Source: Quillaja saponaria
Taxonomy: Eukaryota > Streptophyta > Magnoliopsida > Fabales > Quillajaceae
Direction of reading: 5' to 3'
Assembly: GCA_029379385.1 (NCBI GenBank)
Contig: CM055618.1
Coordinates: 17,337,071-17,401,070 of the forward strand
DNA length: 64,000 nucleotides
Shown: positions 28,702 through 40,405 of the stretch, one piece after another
Layout: the number at the start of each line of letters is the position of its first letter
Numbering within the stretch: position 1 is the first letter of the stretch
The notes under the pieces: model-generated
Told to the model about the DNA's origin: nothing
Database searches by the model: none
Seen by the model: the letters and a program-made list of their open reading frames with translations, nothing else
Made by a program: the position numbers and the translations under genes

Positions 28702-29838
28702 ATGATGGGGGGACAATCCAGCAAGACCGGGGATAGTAATGTCCCACCACCATCCGGAATGGGTGCCAATTCCCAGTACACAGCAGATTTGAGCTCTTAT
28801 GAGGCGGCATGTAGGCATGATCCAGACTTGCAAACCTTTGATGCTACCATTCTAGAGCACACCAATAGAGTTATCAGCTCGCTTGCCACAGGGGTTGAGG
28901 TCCGGTCCCTATCTTTTGACTCGCTTAGAGAGGTCACTGATAGTCTACTTGAAATGAATCAGGAAGTGGTCAAAGTCATTTTAGAATGCAAGAAAGATAT
29001 ATGGAACAATCAAGATTTGTTCTCCTTGGTGGAGGATTACTTTGAATTTAGCATCCAAACGTTGGACTTCTGTACTGCTCTTGATAAATGCTTGAGGCAC
29101 ACGCGTGATGGCCAATTGCTCCTTCAAATTGCACTCAACTACTTTAAGGAAGAATATGAAGCTAGCACTGAAGGGACAAAGTATGCGAAGACATTGCAAG
29201 AACTAAAGCGATACAAGGAGGCTGGAGATCCGTTTACAGAAGAGTTTTTTGTGATATTTCAATCAGTTTATAAACAGCAGTTGGGAATGTTGGAAAAATT
29301 GCTACTTAGAAAGAGAAAGCTTGATAAGAAATTGAAATCTCTTAAGACGTGGAGAAGGGTGTCGAACGTTATTTTCGTTGCTGCATTTGTGTCAGCGTTG
29401 ATTTTTTCAGTGGTGGCTGCTGCAGTTGCTGCACCACCTGTTATAACAGCTCTGGCCGGTGCACTGGCTGTCCCTATAGGTTCAGTGGGGAAATGGTGTC
29501 ACTCTCTCTGGAAGAGCTATGAGAATGCTGTGAAAGGGCAAAGAGAGGTCATCAGCTCAATGCAAGTTGGAACTTATGTAACATTGAAGGACTTGGATAG
29601 CCTTCGCGTGCTTGTCAACAAATTGGAAATTGTGATTGAATCACTGTTGCACAATGCTGAATTTGCTCTTACAGAAGAGGAGGGTGTAAAACTTGCAATG
29701 GATGAGATCGAGAAGAAGCTGGAGGTGTTTACAGAGACCATTGAGAATTTAACTCAACATGCTGAGAAGTTTAGTCGGGATGTAAGGAGGGCAAGAACAG
29801 TGGTTGTGCGGAGGATAATCAGACATCCCAACAACTGA
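28702..29838 (+). CDS. UPF0496 (DUF677) protein, At2g18630-like
   Basis: This plant-specific protein family has no settled biochemical function; some members are linked to signalling or cell death. The single exon codes for 378 residues. Near the N-terminus is LSSYEAACRHDPDLQTFD, followed by VRSLSFDSLREVTDSLLEMNQEVVKV and DIWNNQDLFSLV, all hallmarks of the family. Residues about 205-240 hold the sequence LKTWRRVSNVIFVAAFVSAL, beginning one or two hydrophobic segments that continue through VVAAAVAAPPV into an Ala/Gly-rich stretch, so it is probably a membrane protein. The C-terminal third is helical and charged, with coiled-coil potential. It ends RRIIRHPNN, about 15 residues shorter than my memory of At2g18630. 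Two consecutive ATGs open the frame; the first is used here. A degenerate copy of the gene's end lies just downstream. Confidence 0.92.
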   Translation: MMGGQSSKTGDSNVPPPSGMGANSQYTADLSSYEAACRHDPDLQTFDATILEHTNRVISSLATGVEVRSLSFDSLREVTDSLLEMNQEVVKVILECKKDIWNNQDLFSLVEDYFEFSIQTLDFCTALDKCLRHTRDGQLLLQIALNYFKEEYEASTEGTKYAKTLQELKRYKEAGDPFTEEFFVIFQSVYKQQLGMLEKLLLRKRKLDKKLKSLKTWRRVSNVIFVAAFVSALIFSVVAAAVAAPPVITALAGALAVPIGSVGKWCHSLWKSYENAVKGQREVISSMQVGTYVTLKDLDSLRVLVNKLEIVIESLLHNAEFALTEEEGVKLAMDEIEKKLEVFTETIENLTQHAEKFSRDVRRARTVVVRRIIRHPNN

Positions 29839-29988
29839 ATCCTCTTGAACTTCCAGTATGTCTACATATGACTGATGGGTGTTATTGTTTATGTGAATTT
29901 CTTGCGCCAATTAAAAAAAGTCTGACTGGGAACAAGGATTAATGGACTTTTTGAGGTCTGTAATCCATGATCTTGTGGAGGACAACCA

Positions 29989-30100
29989 GGCATCTCAACA
30001 ACCGAAGCCTTTTGGTATGTGTTATGGGTGACTGTTCTTGTTGGTGTATTATCTATATGAATTCTGGATCCAATTAAAGAGATTCTAATCCGAGACCATG
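29989..30100 (+). repeat. Degenerate direct repeat of the UPF0496 gene tail
   Basis: GGCATCTCAACAACCGAAGC here resembles GACATCCCAACAACTGAATC at the stop codon of the UPF0496 gene (29822). The preceding GGAGGAtaa/caaCC and the following TATGTG...ATGAATT...CCAATTAAA words also line up. The offset is about 167 bp. It is a diverged tandem duplication of the last codons and 3' UTR. Confidence 0.55.
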
Positions 30101-32097
30101 TTTGATAGACTCTAATGTAGTCATTATAAAAGAAATTGAATGATAAACATTGCTGTCTAGAAGGTGCATGCTTGACAGAATCAGATTTCAGTATACTACT
30201 GTATCACAAAGAGATTCTTTACCAGTAATTTGAAATGTAAGCGTTAATTGTCTTCAAGGTATTATCAATTTGTCATCAATGATCTCCTTTTGGATTCATG
30301 TTCATTAGATTTGATCAAGTTTATGTTGCTTGTCAACCAGCCTAGTTTATCCTGGAGAGTCTTTTTGGAGGCGCTTCCAGTTAGTTTTGTTTAAGACTTC
30401 ATGTAGCTGATCCAGATATTTGGGAAACCGAATATTCTTGCAAACATATATACAATTCTCTTTTCTTTTTTTTCGTTTTGTCCCCTTTTGCCTTGTTCAT
30501 GAACATGACTTGTACAACTATGCTTACCAATGTTTTAAGTTTGATATAAGACTTGATTTAAACTGTTAACGAGGAACAAACAATATCTACCTGATCAAAG
30601 AACTTGGAAACTCAACAGTACAACCATGCATGTTGACTTTGACATCTTAGCATATATATAATGTTCTCGGAATTTGTTTAAGGAGCGGAAGCACTAGAGA
30701 ATGGTGCTGATTTGCCAGTTGAAAAGGGAGTGTGTTTATAGTGGGGATAGGTTTTCAGATAAACAACAGGGCAGTGAGCGCCCCTTTTCTTTTATTCTGT
30801 TGGGGGGGGCTTTTGTGGGAAGGGTGGTGCTATATGGGGATAGAGTAGTTTGATTATGCATACATGAAAATGATCATCATATGGTCTTCTCTTTTGAAGT
30901 TTCTGGTTTGAATAATTTCTTATCAATTGTTAGGAAAGACTAATGTCTTTTTTGGGATAAAAAGCCCCAGCACACAGCAGAACATAGTAATGAAGTCTGG
31001 GAAGTGGGAATAACCCTTTGTAGACTCATCCAATTGACACTACATTTGAGCTAAACTCTTCATTTTGGTTGCAGCTTCCTTGTTTTCAGAATCTAAGAAC
31101 AGCCTTTTCTTTTCTTCTTTGGACAGAAAGGAGGAATGTTTTATATCCCAGAAACAATACTAGATCATGTTAAATTAGCAACAAGATTTTTTGACAGTAT
31201 GATCACCAGATTTGTTCAATTAGTAATTTTCTTAATGTTCTCTATTCTGTTCCGCAGCTACCCTTAGTTTCCTCCTCTTGTATGATCTGGCAGTCTTACG
31301 TCTCTTAAGAGGGTATGATATGGCCTGCAGAGTTAGGTAATTAGCTATGAGACAGAAACTTGATTCTTATCCATTTGTGGGAAAACTAATCCTATTTATA
31401 AACAATTGCTTGGACAAGCGTTTGAAGAATAACAATGATCAGTTCTATATTAAGAAATAATAAACGAATAATCATCAGCAAAGATGAGTCAAGGTTGATC
31501 CCTTAGCCTTCAACAACCAAATTAAACTAGACAGTTTGGAGCCAGCTCAATGGCTTGACCTTGCTGCTATTACAAGCAGAGGAAATTGGTGTCTGTACCT
31601 TGGATAGTACTTGTATTATGCGACAGACCAGAGAATTGTGAAGAATATAATGCTTTGCTACACACAAAAGAAAGAAAGAATACAAATAATAGAGCACCCC
31701 ACGTTTGTAGATCAATAATTTCATAGAATATATGCCAATATGGAACATAATAGACAAGCTCTCCCTATGGAGTGTGAAGGAGCATTTTCCAGTAAGATAA
31801 GGCGTTCAGTATAATCTATTCTCACTGCACGCCTCATCGGAAGGACAGGTAGGTTCCTTAGTTCAATTAATTTAATATTTAATAAAAGATAGATAATTTT
31901 TAAATTTAAATAATAAAAATAAACAATATATAGATTACGAAGTCATATTTGATTTTACACAACGAATTTCTGAAAAAAATAATTAACCATGTAATAATGT
32001 CAATGCGTAGTGCATATAAGTAAGGTATATTAGCAATTACATCTGAAAAAGAGTAAATAAGTGCTGAAAGGGAGAGGTTGGGAAAAAAAATAAAAAA

Positions 32098-32190
32098 TTT
32101 GATTATTGACTAATTGAAACTTGAATAAGTTGAAGTAAAAAATAAGAAATTTGATTATTGACTAATTGAAATTTGAATAAGTTGAAGTTG
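32098..32190 (+). repeat. Two-copy tandem repeat, 52-bp period
   Basis: TTTGATTATTGACTAATTGA begins at 32098 and again at 32150, each followed by AA(C/T)TTGAATAAGTTGAAGT. About 40 bp of each unit are nearly identical. This looks like a recent local duplication in non-coding DNA. Confidence 0.8.
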
Positions 32191-34149
32191 AAATAATAAG
32201 TGATAGTCAATTTCATTAGTAACTGAACACCTTATTGTTAGAAAAAAAAAAATTTATTAGGATAAACATTTGGTGTTAACAAAAATAGTAAAAATCTAAT
32301 ATTTCTACTATTTTTAGATCTAAATTTTGAACATAGAGTCTCTCACTGATCTCATTCTTGGGAGGTGATGTTCCAAAACTAACATATCATTGATAATAAC
32401 TACTTTTAACTTTTAAGATGTCAAAACAAAATCATGTACGTGTGCCAAAATTTTGTATCTAAATTAGAGGGGAAGAACAACTTTAAAAATGTATAGAAAA
32501 AAGTTGGAATACAATTCAATACTCATTATGTGTAAAAAGAGAAAATCTAGGCATACAAAAATTACAACAACGGTAGTTTTTATTTTTATTTTATTTTACT
32601 AATTTTTAAAGTTTAATTAATATTTTAGATGGTTGAGAGTTATTTATTAATTATAATTAAAAAATAAGATAATATTTATGTTTTAATATTCATAGAATAA
32701 AGTGAAATTGACTTAAAGAGTTTATAAGCATAGGGCAAACATTCAAATCGAATAGTTTTAAATACTCAATTATTTATATTTGAATTTGAATTTTATGAAT
32801 ATTCAAATATTTGCTTCAATTTCAAATATTTGAATTTTCATTGCATAAATTAATTTATATGAAAATTTCTTGTTAAAAAAAAAATATGAATAAAATAAAA
32901 TAAGATAAAATAATTTTCAGTCAGGTGTGAATATTAAAATTACATAACCATTAACAAAAAAAAGTTAAGCACCTCCATACAATTGAAATAGATAAAAAGA
33001 AAAAATACAAATAGTTTAAGACTCAAAACAATACCATATTAAGGCATCATACAAAAGCTAACCGATATTGCATGCAACATATATTTCTTTCACTAACTTG
33101 GTTACAAAATGTCCCTTACATATTCTATATCTTCACTCATAGCAATTGGCTGCCCCAACTTAATACAAATAGCCATTCGTAAGGATTGAGAATTGAGGAG
33201 TGAAATGCAACTATGAAGAAGAAAAAGTCTGATATCTCTCATCTGAGAAGTACTAACGCCCCGGTGGGGAGGCTAGTAAGTCGTAACTACCAAGGTTAGG
33301 ATTAGTAAAATATGTAACAAAAATTGTAAAGATAAAAAATTTTAAATTAAATAAATACAAATAACTATATAAAATTAATAATTATATGTTATTAATTTGT
33401 TTATAAACATCAAATAATAAATCAAATAACTAATCAAATAATTTGACCGAATATTGAATCGAATACTATATTATTTAAATTTAAATTCATTAAAATTCAT
33501 ATTTAAATTAACTTTAAATTCGAATTCAAATATTGAATAATTTGATTTGAATTCTAGTCCTAGTAAATATATATAATATTTTTGTATAAAAAAGAATTTA
33601 CTCAACATTATGTTAAATTCATTTTAAACAGAAGATGTCAAAAATTTACACCCTGAACCTGCCCCACTTTAATGATCATATTAGCAAGTTGGTCAATGTG
33701 GTGCTAATCCATAGCACTATTAGAAGTAAAAACCTCCGTTTGATATCCATCCTTTAAAGAAATTTTTTTTTTCTTTTCTAAGAAAATGTCAATTAAAACC
33801 ATTTGAACACAAACCTCCCCTGGACAGAATTTTAGTTATATTCATTTAAACACTCTACTTAATTATTTTCTGTCTAATAAAATATTTAAAAATTCAAGTT
33901 TCCTAATAAAATCATTAATCAAGTCATACTAATTAAACTAAAACAAAGTAATTTAAGAATTAGCTTGGGATGCTAAAAATAAAATTAAAAAGAAGGCTTA
34001 CCTACTATTTAGCTCTTTAGAATTGTCTTAGTTTTTAATTTAGTTATTTTTTAGTCAGTTTCAACAACATGAATTCATAAATTTTTCAATCAAATTACAT
34101 TCTTATGTTTTTAGATTTTGCATAATATAAAAACAATTTATGTATGTGA

Positions 34150-34310
34150 TTATTTTTATGTTAAGTATAGTTATTTTGTTAATTCATAACATGTAAATAA
34201 AATAATAAAATTTAATTTAAAAAATTTGAACTTTGAAAGATAAAATTGACCAAAAAAATTATTGAAAGATTAAACTAAAAGCTCATAATTTTGTAGGACC
34301 AAAATTGTAG
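34150..34310 (+). repeat. Dispersed AT-rich repeat, copy 1
   Basis: This segment matches the reverse complement of 42575-42745. Shared words in order are GATTATTTTTATGT(T/C)AAGT, CATAACATGTAA, and (G)AA(C/T)TTTGAAAG(A/G)TAAA(A)TTGAC. No coding sequence is seen. It may be a derelict MITE-like or other non-autonomous element. Confidence 0.5.
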
Positions 34311-35509
34311 AAAAATAATACTTAAGACTTGATCAGGAAAAAATAAATTCTAAACGACCTAAATATAATTCTAAACAATCGAATTAGAAAATAAATCTTT
34401 CCATTTATTGATTAAAAATATATATATTCTAAATGTCTCAATTGGAAAAATAAATCTTCAATTAATTTTTAAGTAACTAAATTTTAATTATGGACATAAA
34501 TTTGAATTATAAATCTATAAACATTTCCTTTTGTATATTTTGTTTCCTTTTTTGGTAAGTGAATAACCGGTGGAGGTATTATCTGAACTCAAATAATTGA
34601 TGACGTGGAAATTTAAAAAAAAAAAATCCAATTCTAATTTTAGAATTTATCAAAGTGATTAATTTTCGTTACAGCCATCGAAGCATATGTGGCGACACGT
34701 TTGCGTGAACGAAATCAATTTTTGGTCTACAACTTTCTTATGCTTGGCTAACCCATTCCTATTTTTTCGGTCTTTTACCAAACCAAATTTACAATTACAT
34801 TTTACATCAACACCAGTTACCACCTTTGTAAAAGGAAAATTATTTTAGCAAAAGAAAAAGTGTTTTTTTAAACCATTCAAAATTAAATTTTTTTATTAAT
34901 TATAATTTATACAATAAATAATATTATAATTATAATTAATTACTGTAATAAAAATTATAAAATTTTTATTTGTAAGAATTTAAAAATATTCTTTAGGCAT
35001 CAAAAGATGTAGAAGATAACAATCCTATGTAAGCATTCCTATTATAAAACTCTCACTTAGTTGGATAAAGACAGGACTTCTCCATTCAACGCTCCCAGCA
35101 CGGCAAGCCTGATTAATTAGTTCATATGAATGGACGGTTGTTATGGGCTTGGTCTTTAATCTTTAGCCAAACACGTGTACGGTGAATGAAACAAATCTCA
35201 AGATTTTATCCCTCGTGAATGTATCTCAATTTATCGCGATATTTGGAATATATTTATGCCGCTGTTATAGACTTTCAGAGAATATTCGTAAGCAAGATTG
35301 GGGAGAAATCAATTTCGGTTCTTGAAATTATCGTTGAAATCTCAAAATATCGCGTCATTGTATCGAAGCAATGATATCATCCCCCGCTGTTGTTGGACCT
35401 TATATAATGAGGTCCTCCAACACTTTCATTTCTTCAAGCAATCCAAGCGACTAACTTCAACTTGGAGATTGTCGTTCTTTCTCTAGAATTCTCTTTCTTC
35501 TGTAAATTA

Positions 35510-37178
35510 ATGGCGTTCAAGAAAACCTTAGCTGAGCGCCTATTCAACATAACCAAATCAACGCAAATACTGACGAATTGTAGGATTTCGTCGTCGTCGG
35601 TTCAAAACAGGATTCCCCCGAGTCCCAGTAAGCCTAGCATTGCTCATGATCCTGGAGATAATGGAATCTTCCGGCGGTTTCTTCACAAGAGAGCGATGTT
35701 ACCGTCGGAGATCCGCTCACTGTCGGTCGGAGGTAACATTATGGAGAAACTGAAGGGAATGGACATTTCCAGAAATCGTATTCGATTGGACGGACTGAAT
35801 CCGCCGGCGGAGAAGTCGGATGTGACGGAAGGTTTGACGGTAGAGGAAACCAGGAAATTGTTAATGGTGGCACAACTGGAAACGGTGAAATCGAGGCTGA
35901 AGGAGATCGAAAAGAGCTGCATATCACACCCGGAGTTTGTTCGGATATGCGGGGAAATTTGCTCGGATCCGGATCAAGCTACAAAGATTGCGAAGACGCT
36001 TGATGAGTCTGCAACCGTCATTATCTTGGGAAACGTCGTTTTTCTCAGACCTGAACAGGTTAATTTCGATTTCCCCATTTTTCTTTTAATAGAGGGTGAA
36101 TATTTTATTACTTAAATTTTGGGTTTATTTTTACAGAAGAAAATCGTGATTCTGAACAGAGATAGGTTTCAGATACTTCAAATTTACAAAATTTTCTAAT
36201 ACCCTTTTATTTCTTTTTTGGAGACTACCGAAAACTGATAAATTTTAATGATTATTTTGTTTTTTTTTTCTTCTTCTCGACAGGAAATTCAAACTTTGTT
36301 GTTTCGCCAGATCTAAAAACGTGTAAAGGATCCCATCCCACGTTTGAGATGGTAGCTTTAGAGCTTTTCAAGGACCATAAAAGCCCTTGGTCACTTTCTT
36401 CGGGTGACAAAGATTCAAAGACAATATCATTCAGTATTTGATCCATTGACCAAAAATAATTTCATTGAAAATGGATTCTTTCTGGAGGGGTTTTTTTTCT
36501 TCCCTAAAATAATATCTCATTTGCTCTTCAATGTGTTTTTTCAAGTTTACCCTGAATTCTGGGAAAAAAAAAAGAAAAAAAGAAAAAGAAAAAGAAAAAG
36601 GAGACTGCTTGATATGTTCCCACAAAATGTTTCCGTTTTGGCTTGGCTGTTGTTCTGAGCAATTGATGATGTGTTGAACAAATTTATTTGCTTTATCATT
36701 ACAGGTGGCAAAAGCTATTCAGGACCTTCTTCCTGTAGCCGGATGCAACCAATATGAGCAAAGAATGAAAGAGCTTGAAGAGATGGAGAAACAAAAGTTG
36801 GCATTAGACAAAAAGGCAGATATGCTGGTTCGTCGTGAGCTATGGTGCGGGTTGGCATTCCTAGTCGCACAAACAGCGGCATTCATGAGGTTGACATTTT
36901 GGGAGCTGACTTGGGATGTGATGGAGCCTATATGTTTCTATGTCACAACATCATACTTCATGGCTGGCTATGCGTTTTTCCTTAGGACTTCAAAAGAGCC
37001 TACTTTTCAGGGGTTTTATGAAAGTCGGTTTAACGCCAAACAGAAGCGACTTATCAAAGTTAACAATTTTGACATTGCAAGGTATACTGCTCTCAGGGAA
37101 GCTTGTCAACCATACTCATTGGACCCAGATGATTCAGCTGCAACAATGTTTCGTAGTTCTGAGAAGAGTCTCATATGA
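35510..37178 (+). CDS. MCU: Mitochondrial calcium uniporter (MCU) pore protein
   Basis: This protein forms the inner-membrane channel that takes Ca2+ into the mitochondrial matrix. Two exons, 35510-36058 and 36705-37178, join in phase 0 to give 340 residues. The first 60 or so residues are rich in Arg, Ser and Lys without acidic residues and look like a mitochondrial presequence. The matrix domain follows, then a coiled coil (MKELEEMEKQKLALDKKADM), transmembrane segment 1 (about 229-246), the pore motif WDVMEP (253-258) and transmembrane segment 2. The selectivity residues Asp and Glu of the DIME motif are kept, with Val replacing Ile. The ending matches the plant DUF607 family. Arabidopsis neighbours are At4g36820 and At2g23790. 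The intron (646 bp) contains an (AAAAAG)-type run near 36570. Confidence 0.96.
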
Positions 37179-38403
37179 GTAGTACTCTAAATCATTATTA
37201 GTAGTATATAATTGAATCCAAAAGTTTTAATTTTATACTGACAAAACAATAACAAAATACAGCTTTGTTTAACTAAACCCCCCGTCAGATCCATAAAAAC
37301 CAAATGGAATTGAGTATGGTGATGTAGAATTAGGAGCGGCTTGCTGTACAATGTGAAGAGCAGAGCACTATCTTTCATGACTAAAACAATACCTTTGTAA
37401 AATACATTAGTATTGACCCTGTGGTGTGTTACACGCTTACTATTAGCTGGAGGCCAAGACTTGGTTCATAAACAATTGTTCCAAATCACATCACAAAGAC
37501 ACAAACCAATAAAAAAAACCTGACCCACTTGTGCCCTAGACCAAGAGGGAGTTTTGCATAAGAGGTGGTAGCTCCTAGTGGACAGGAACGCATGAATTGA
37601 GAAAAATATGCGTAAAGAGTAAAGAGGCAGCTGATAAGTTGGACTTCAAACTGAAAATTGTATTATAATAAATTGAGGAGTGGGGACCCTTATTTTTCTG
37701 CATTTCTGTTGCAACTCCAAAGTCTGAGAGCTTTGGATTTTTCTTCAGACGTACGTATGAGTTATGACTACAAAAGTCAAGTGCATTTTAATTTCTGAGG
37801 GTGTTATTCAGGGAAGGCATTCTCTATTTTTCTGGGATAAGTAGGCCTAGCTCCTGGCAAGTTGCAACCCCTCCACTTTTGTTGTTTACTGTTGCTTTAG
37901 TAGAAGAATTAAAATTAGCTAAAATTAATATAAGAAGCTACCAAGAAACTTGTACAAATTAAAAGAGCCTAAATTACTTAACCAGTACATACTCTTATGT
38001 GCTGGAGACTGTATAATGGCAGGCATATGTAGTAGGCAACAGAATTCCAAATAATTAAATAATTATTTCGTTGGGACTTGTTTGGATCTTGTTATTTACT
38101 TGTGAGTATTATACAATTAAATAATTAATTGTGAAACTTAAATTACCCATTACAGTACTAATCCTATCAAATATTTGAAACCCATCCAGATGCCCCAGCA
38201 CCGACCCAATCTGACCTGACACCGCTGATATAAATCATGTTATCCACAGTAGGTAAGGTGCAAACAAATGAATAATTATAAAAGATTCTTTTTCTTTTCT
38301 GTTTTTGCTAGGAATTATAAATTGATGAAGAGACTTCTTTTTCTCCTCAAGATTAATATCATCGTGCCAAATTAGTATTCCTTAATACAAAAGAATCGAG
38401 CAG

Positions 38404-38461
38404 ATCCTCTTTAAATGTTATTATTTGGTCAAATCCTCTTTAAATCTTATTATTTGGTCAA
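38404..38461 (+). repeat. 29-bp tandem duplication
   Basis: ATCCTCTTTAAAT(G/C)TTATTA followed by TTTGGTCAA occurs twice in a row, with one mismatch. It abuts the LINE relic and may be part of that insertion's history. Confidence 0.85.
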
Positions 38462-38466
38462 GAATG

Positions 38467-38755
38467 CAAAGTGTGGATCGGTGTTGTTTCGTTGGAGCTA
38501 GCTATGGGCTTTGAGACTAGGACTCCAGTTGATTGGAACAAAGATTTTAGAAAGTTGCTTGTGTAGTTAGATTCTTAAGTTGTGCCCGACCTCATTTCAA
38601 AAGAGGATTGTAAGGTCTAATGTTCATAGGCCTTTTATTAGAGACACCAGTCAATTACTCCAAATGACTTGGAAAGTGTATCTTAATCATATTCATCAGT
38701 GAACGTAATAGAGTGGCTGATCACTTGGCCAATTTAACTTTGGACAATTAAGATT
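38467..38755 (+). mobile_element. Eroded LINE RNase H-domain fragment
   Basis: Broken frames on the plus strand read, in order, WNKDFRKLLV, LDS, and at the end SERNRVADHLANLTLDN. That last string is the typical C-terminal motif of the RNase H domain in plant non-LTR retrotransposons (RVT_3). Stops and frameshifts interrupt it. No reverse transcriptase domain or poly-A tail is visible. Confidence 0.65.
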
Positions 38756-39583
38756 GTGAATTGGACAACTTCCTTCTTCTCTTCGACTCATCCTTGAATA
38801 GGACAATGTGGGTGTAGCTTGGCAAAGAGGTATAGCTATTGCTACTACTTAGTCGCTTGTCTATTTTCTTTTCTATTGTTGTTATTTCCCCTTCTATCAC
38901 AAAAATTTAAATTAAATTAAATTTTTAACAAGTTTATTAACATTATTATCAAGGTGTAACAAATAAAATAGTTTAAATTTATAATATTTTAAAGATAGTA
39001 ATTCATTGATTGCATTACATACACTAAAATTGTTGTCACTCACTATAATAAATATTAAAAAACTTATCTTCTGTATATTCATTATAAGTTTAAATTCTTA
39101 ATTTCATCGATTCCTAACAAACAACATTGATATGAAAAGCAAAGTCCCTCGAATAATTCATTAACGTAGTAATTGAAGAGTAAATGTTGTCTGAAATTTG
39201 ATTTGTTTTGTACACTCGTTGTTTAGTGTAGGAGTGTTCTAAGTTCTAACTTCTTTATGGGCTCCTTTATTTGTGTGATTGTGAACACAGATTTGTTGGG
39301 TAATTGGGCTTGGGCTGTCACAGTAGATCATTCTTATATCCAATGCCCTTAGCCCTTTTATCAGGCCCTCGTTAGAGATGGATCATGACAGGCCACTCCA
39401 ACCTACGTTGGTTATGTTAATGAACCGCATTGCATTGGGTGTATGAATTTTATTTATTTACTAATTTTTTTTATACTAAGAATTATGAAAGATAGATAGG
39501 CCTTTGCAATGCTTTGGAAGAAGGGGTCTTTTGGTCTTTCAGTACCTACTGTGTTTTCTAGTGGACGACTTTTCATTCAGGCC

Positions 39584-39619
39584 GCGTTTGCGTTTGCGTT
39601 TGCGTTTGCGTTTGCGTTT
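39584..39619 (+). repeat. (GCGTTT)6 hexanucleotide repeat
   Basis: Six perfect units of GCGTTT stand out in an otherwise AT-rich region. On the opposite strand this reads AAACGC. There is no associated gene. Confidence 0.95.
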
Positions 39620-40405
39620 GCTCACAACTATCTCCAATACAAGTCTCCTTCTTTACTTGACATTCACACACACGTTCCTTCTTGGATGCAACATCAAATT
39701 TCAATTTGCTTTGGCATATTCTTCTTCTCAGATTAATATCCTCCACAGCTCACTCAGTACTCAGAATGTCCAATTAATCTTATAATTCTTCTAACTTCAT
39801 TCCATTTAATACGCTTAATGACTTTTTTAATTGCAAGAGTGCGTGAAGGTCAATTGGCTGCAAAAATATGCTCTTTTTGTCCTAGTATGTCTATATGCCC
39901 TATTGCCATGCATCAAAGCCTAGTTCTAATTTATAGCACCAGGTCAAATGGACTAAGCTAAGGCACCTAGGCAGCTGTCAGCTGGCCATGGCAAAATGAT
40001 CTCCTGCTTAGTGTCAAATTGACAACTGGGGCAAAAGATTTCACCTATTTCACAAGAGTAGAACTTAACAACAATCCAGCAGCAAGCTGCTGGTATTTAC
40101 AGAAAGAGCTCTGATCAGCTGGACATGACAAAATTAACCTCACATGACCATAAGGCATGTCAGCAATCTATCTAGTAGCTTTAAATGTATTATGGATGCA
40201 CAAGTAAAAGTTTTGGTCTTCGATAATGGAGATTTATAATCATAATCTGAACTTGAAAATCTAGTTACCTAAACTGCTGCTATTTAACGATTTATACTTG
40301 CTCTATATATCTTCTAATTGAGAACAGAAGTATCAAGTATGGACGTATATATATATATATTTATACCTACTACCTAACTTCACTCATCACCCACAAAAAT
40401 ACATT

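Larger units (their letters stand above)
30101..35509. other. Long AT-rich intergenic region, MCU promoter at right
   Basis: No gene is recognised over 5.4 kb. Composition turns strongly AT-rich from 31.8 kb. It holds a 52-bp tandem duplication (32098-32190), AT-word repeats near 32.75 and 33.4 kb, and one member of a dispersed repeat pair (34150-34310). The last 450 bp are more balanced, carry a G-box CACGTG at 35172-35177, and are likely promoter and leader of the calcium uniporter gene. Confidence 0.5.
37179..40405. other. Intergenic region with LINE relic and short repeats
   Basis: No intact gene is seen. The region holds the MCU 3' UTR at the left, a 29-bp tandem duplication (38404-38461), an eroded LINE RNase H fragment (38467-38755), a GCGTTT hexamer run (39584-39619), a TA run near 40345, and the ELO-like gene's 3' flank at the right end. 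Confidence 0.5.

Noticed and set aside
35298..35486. Possible upstream ORF before MCU
   Set aside because: The frame opens with TTG, not ATG, so there is no support for translation.
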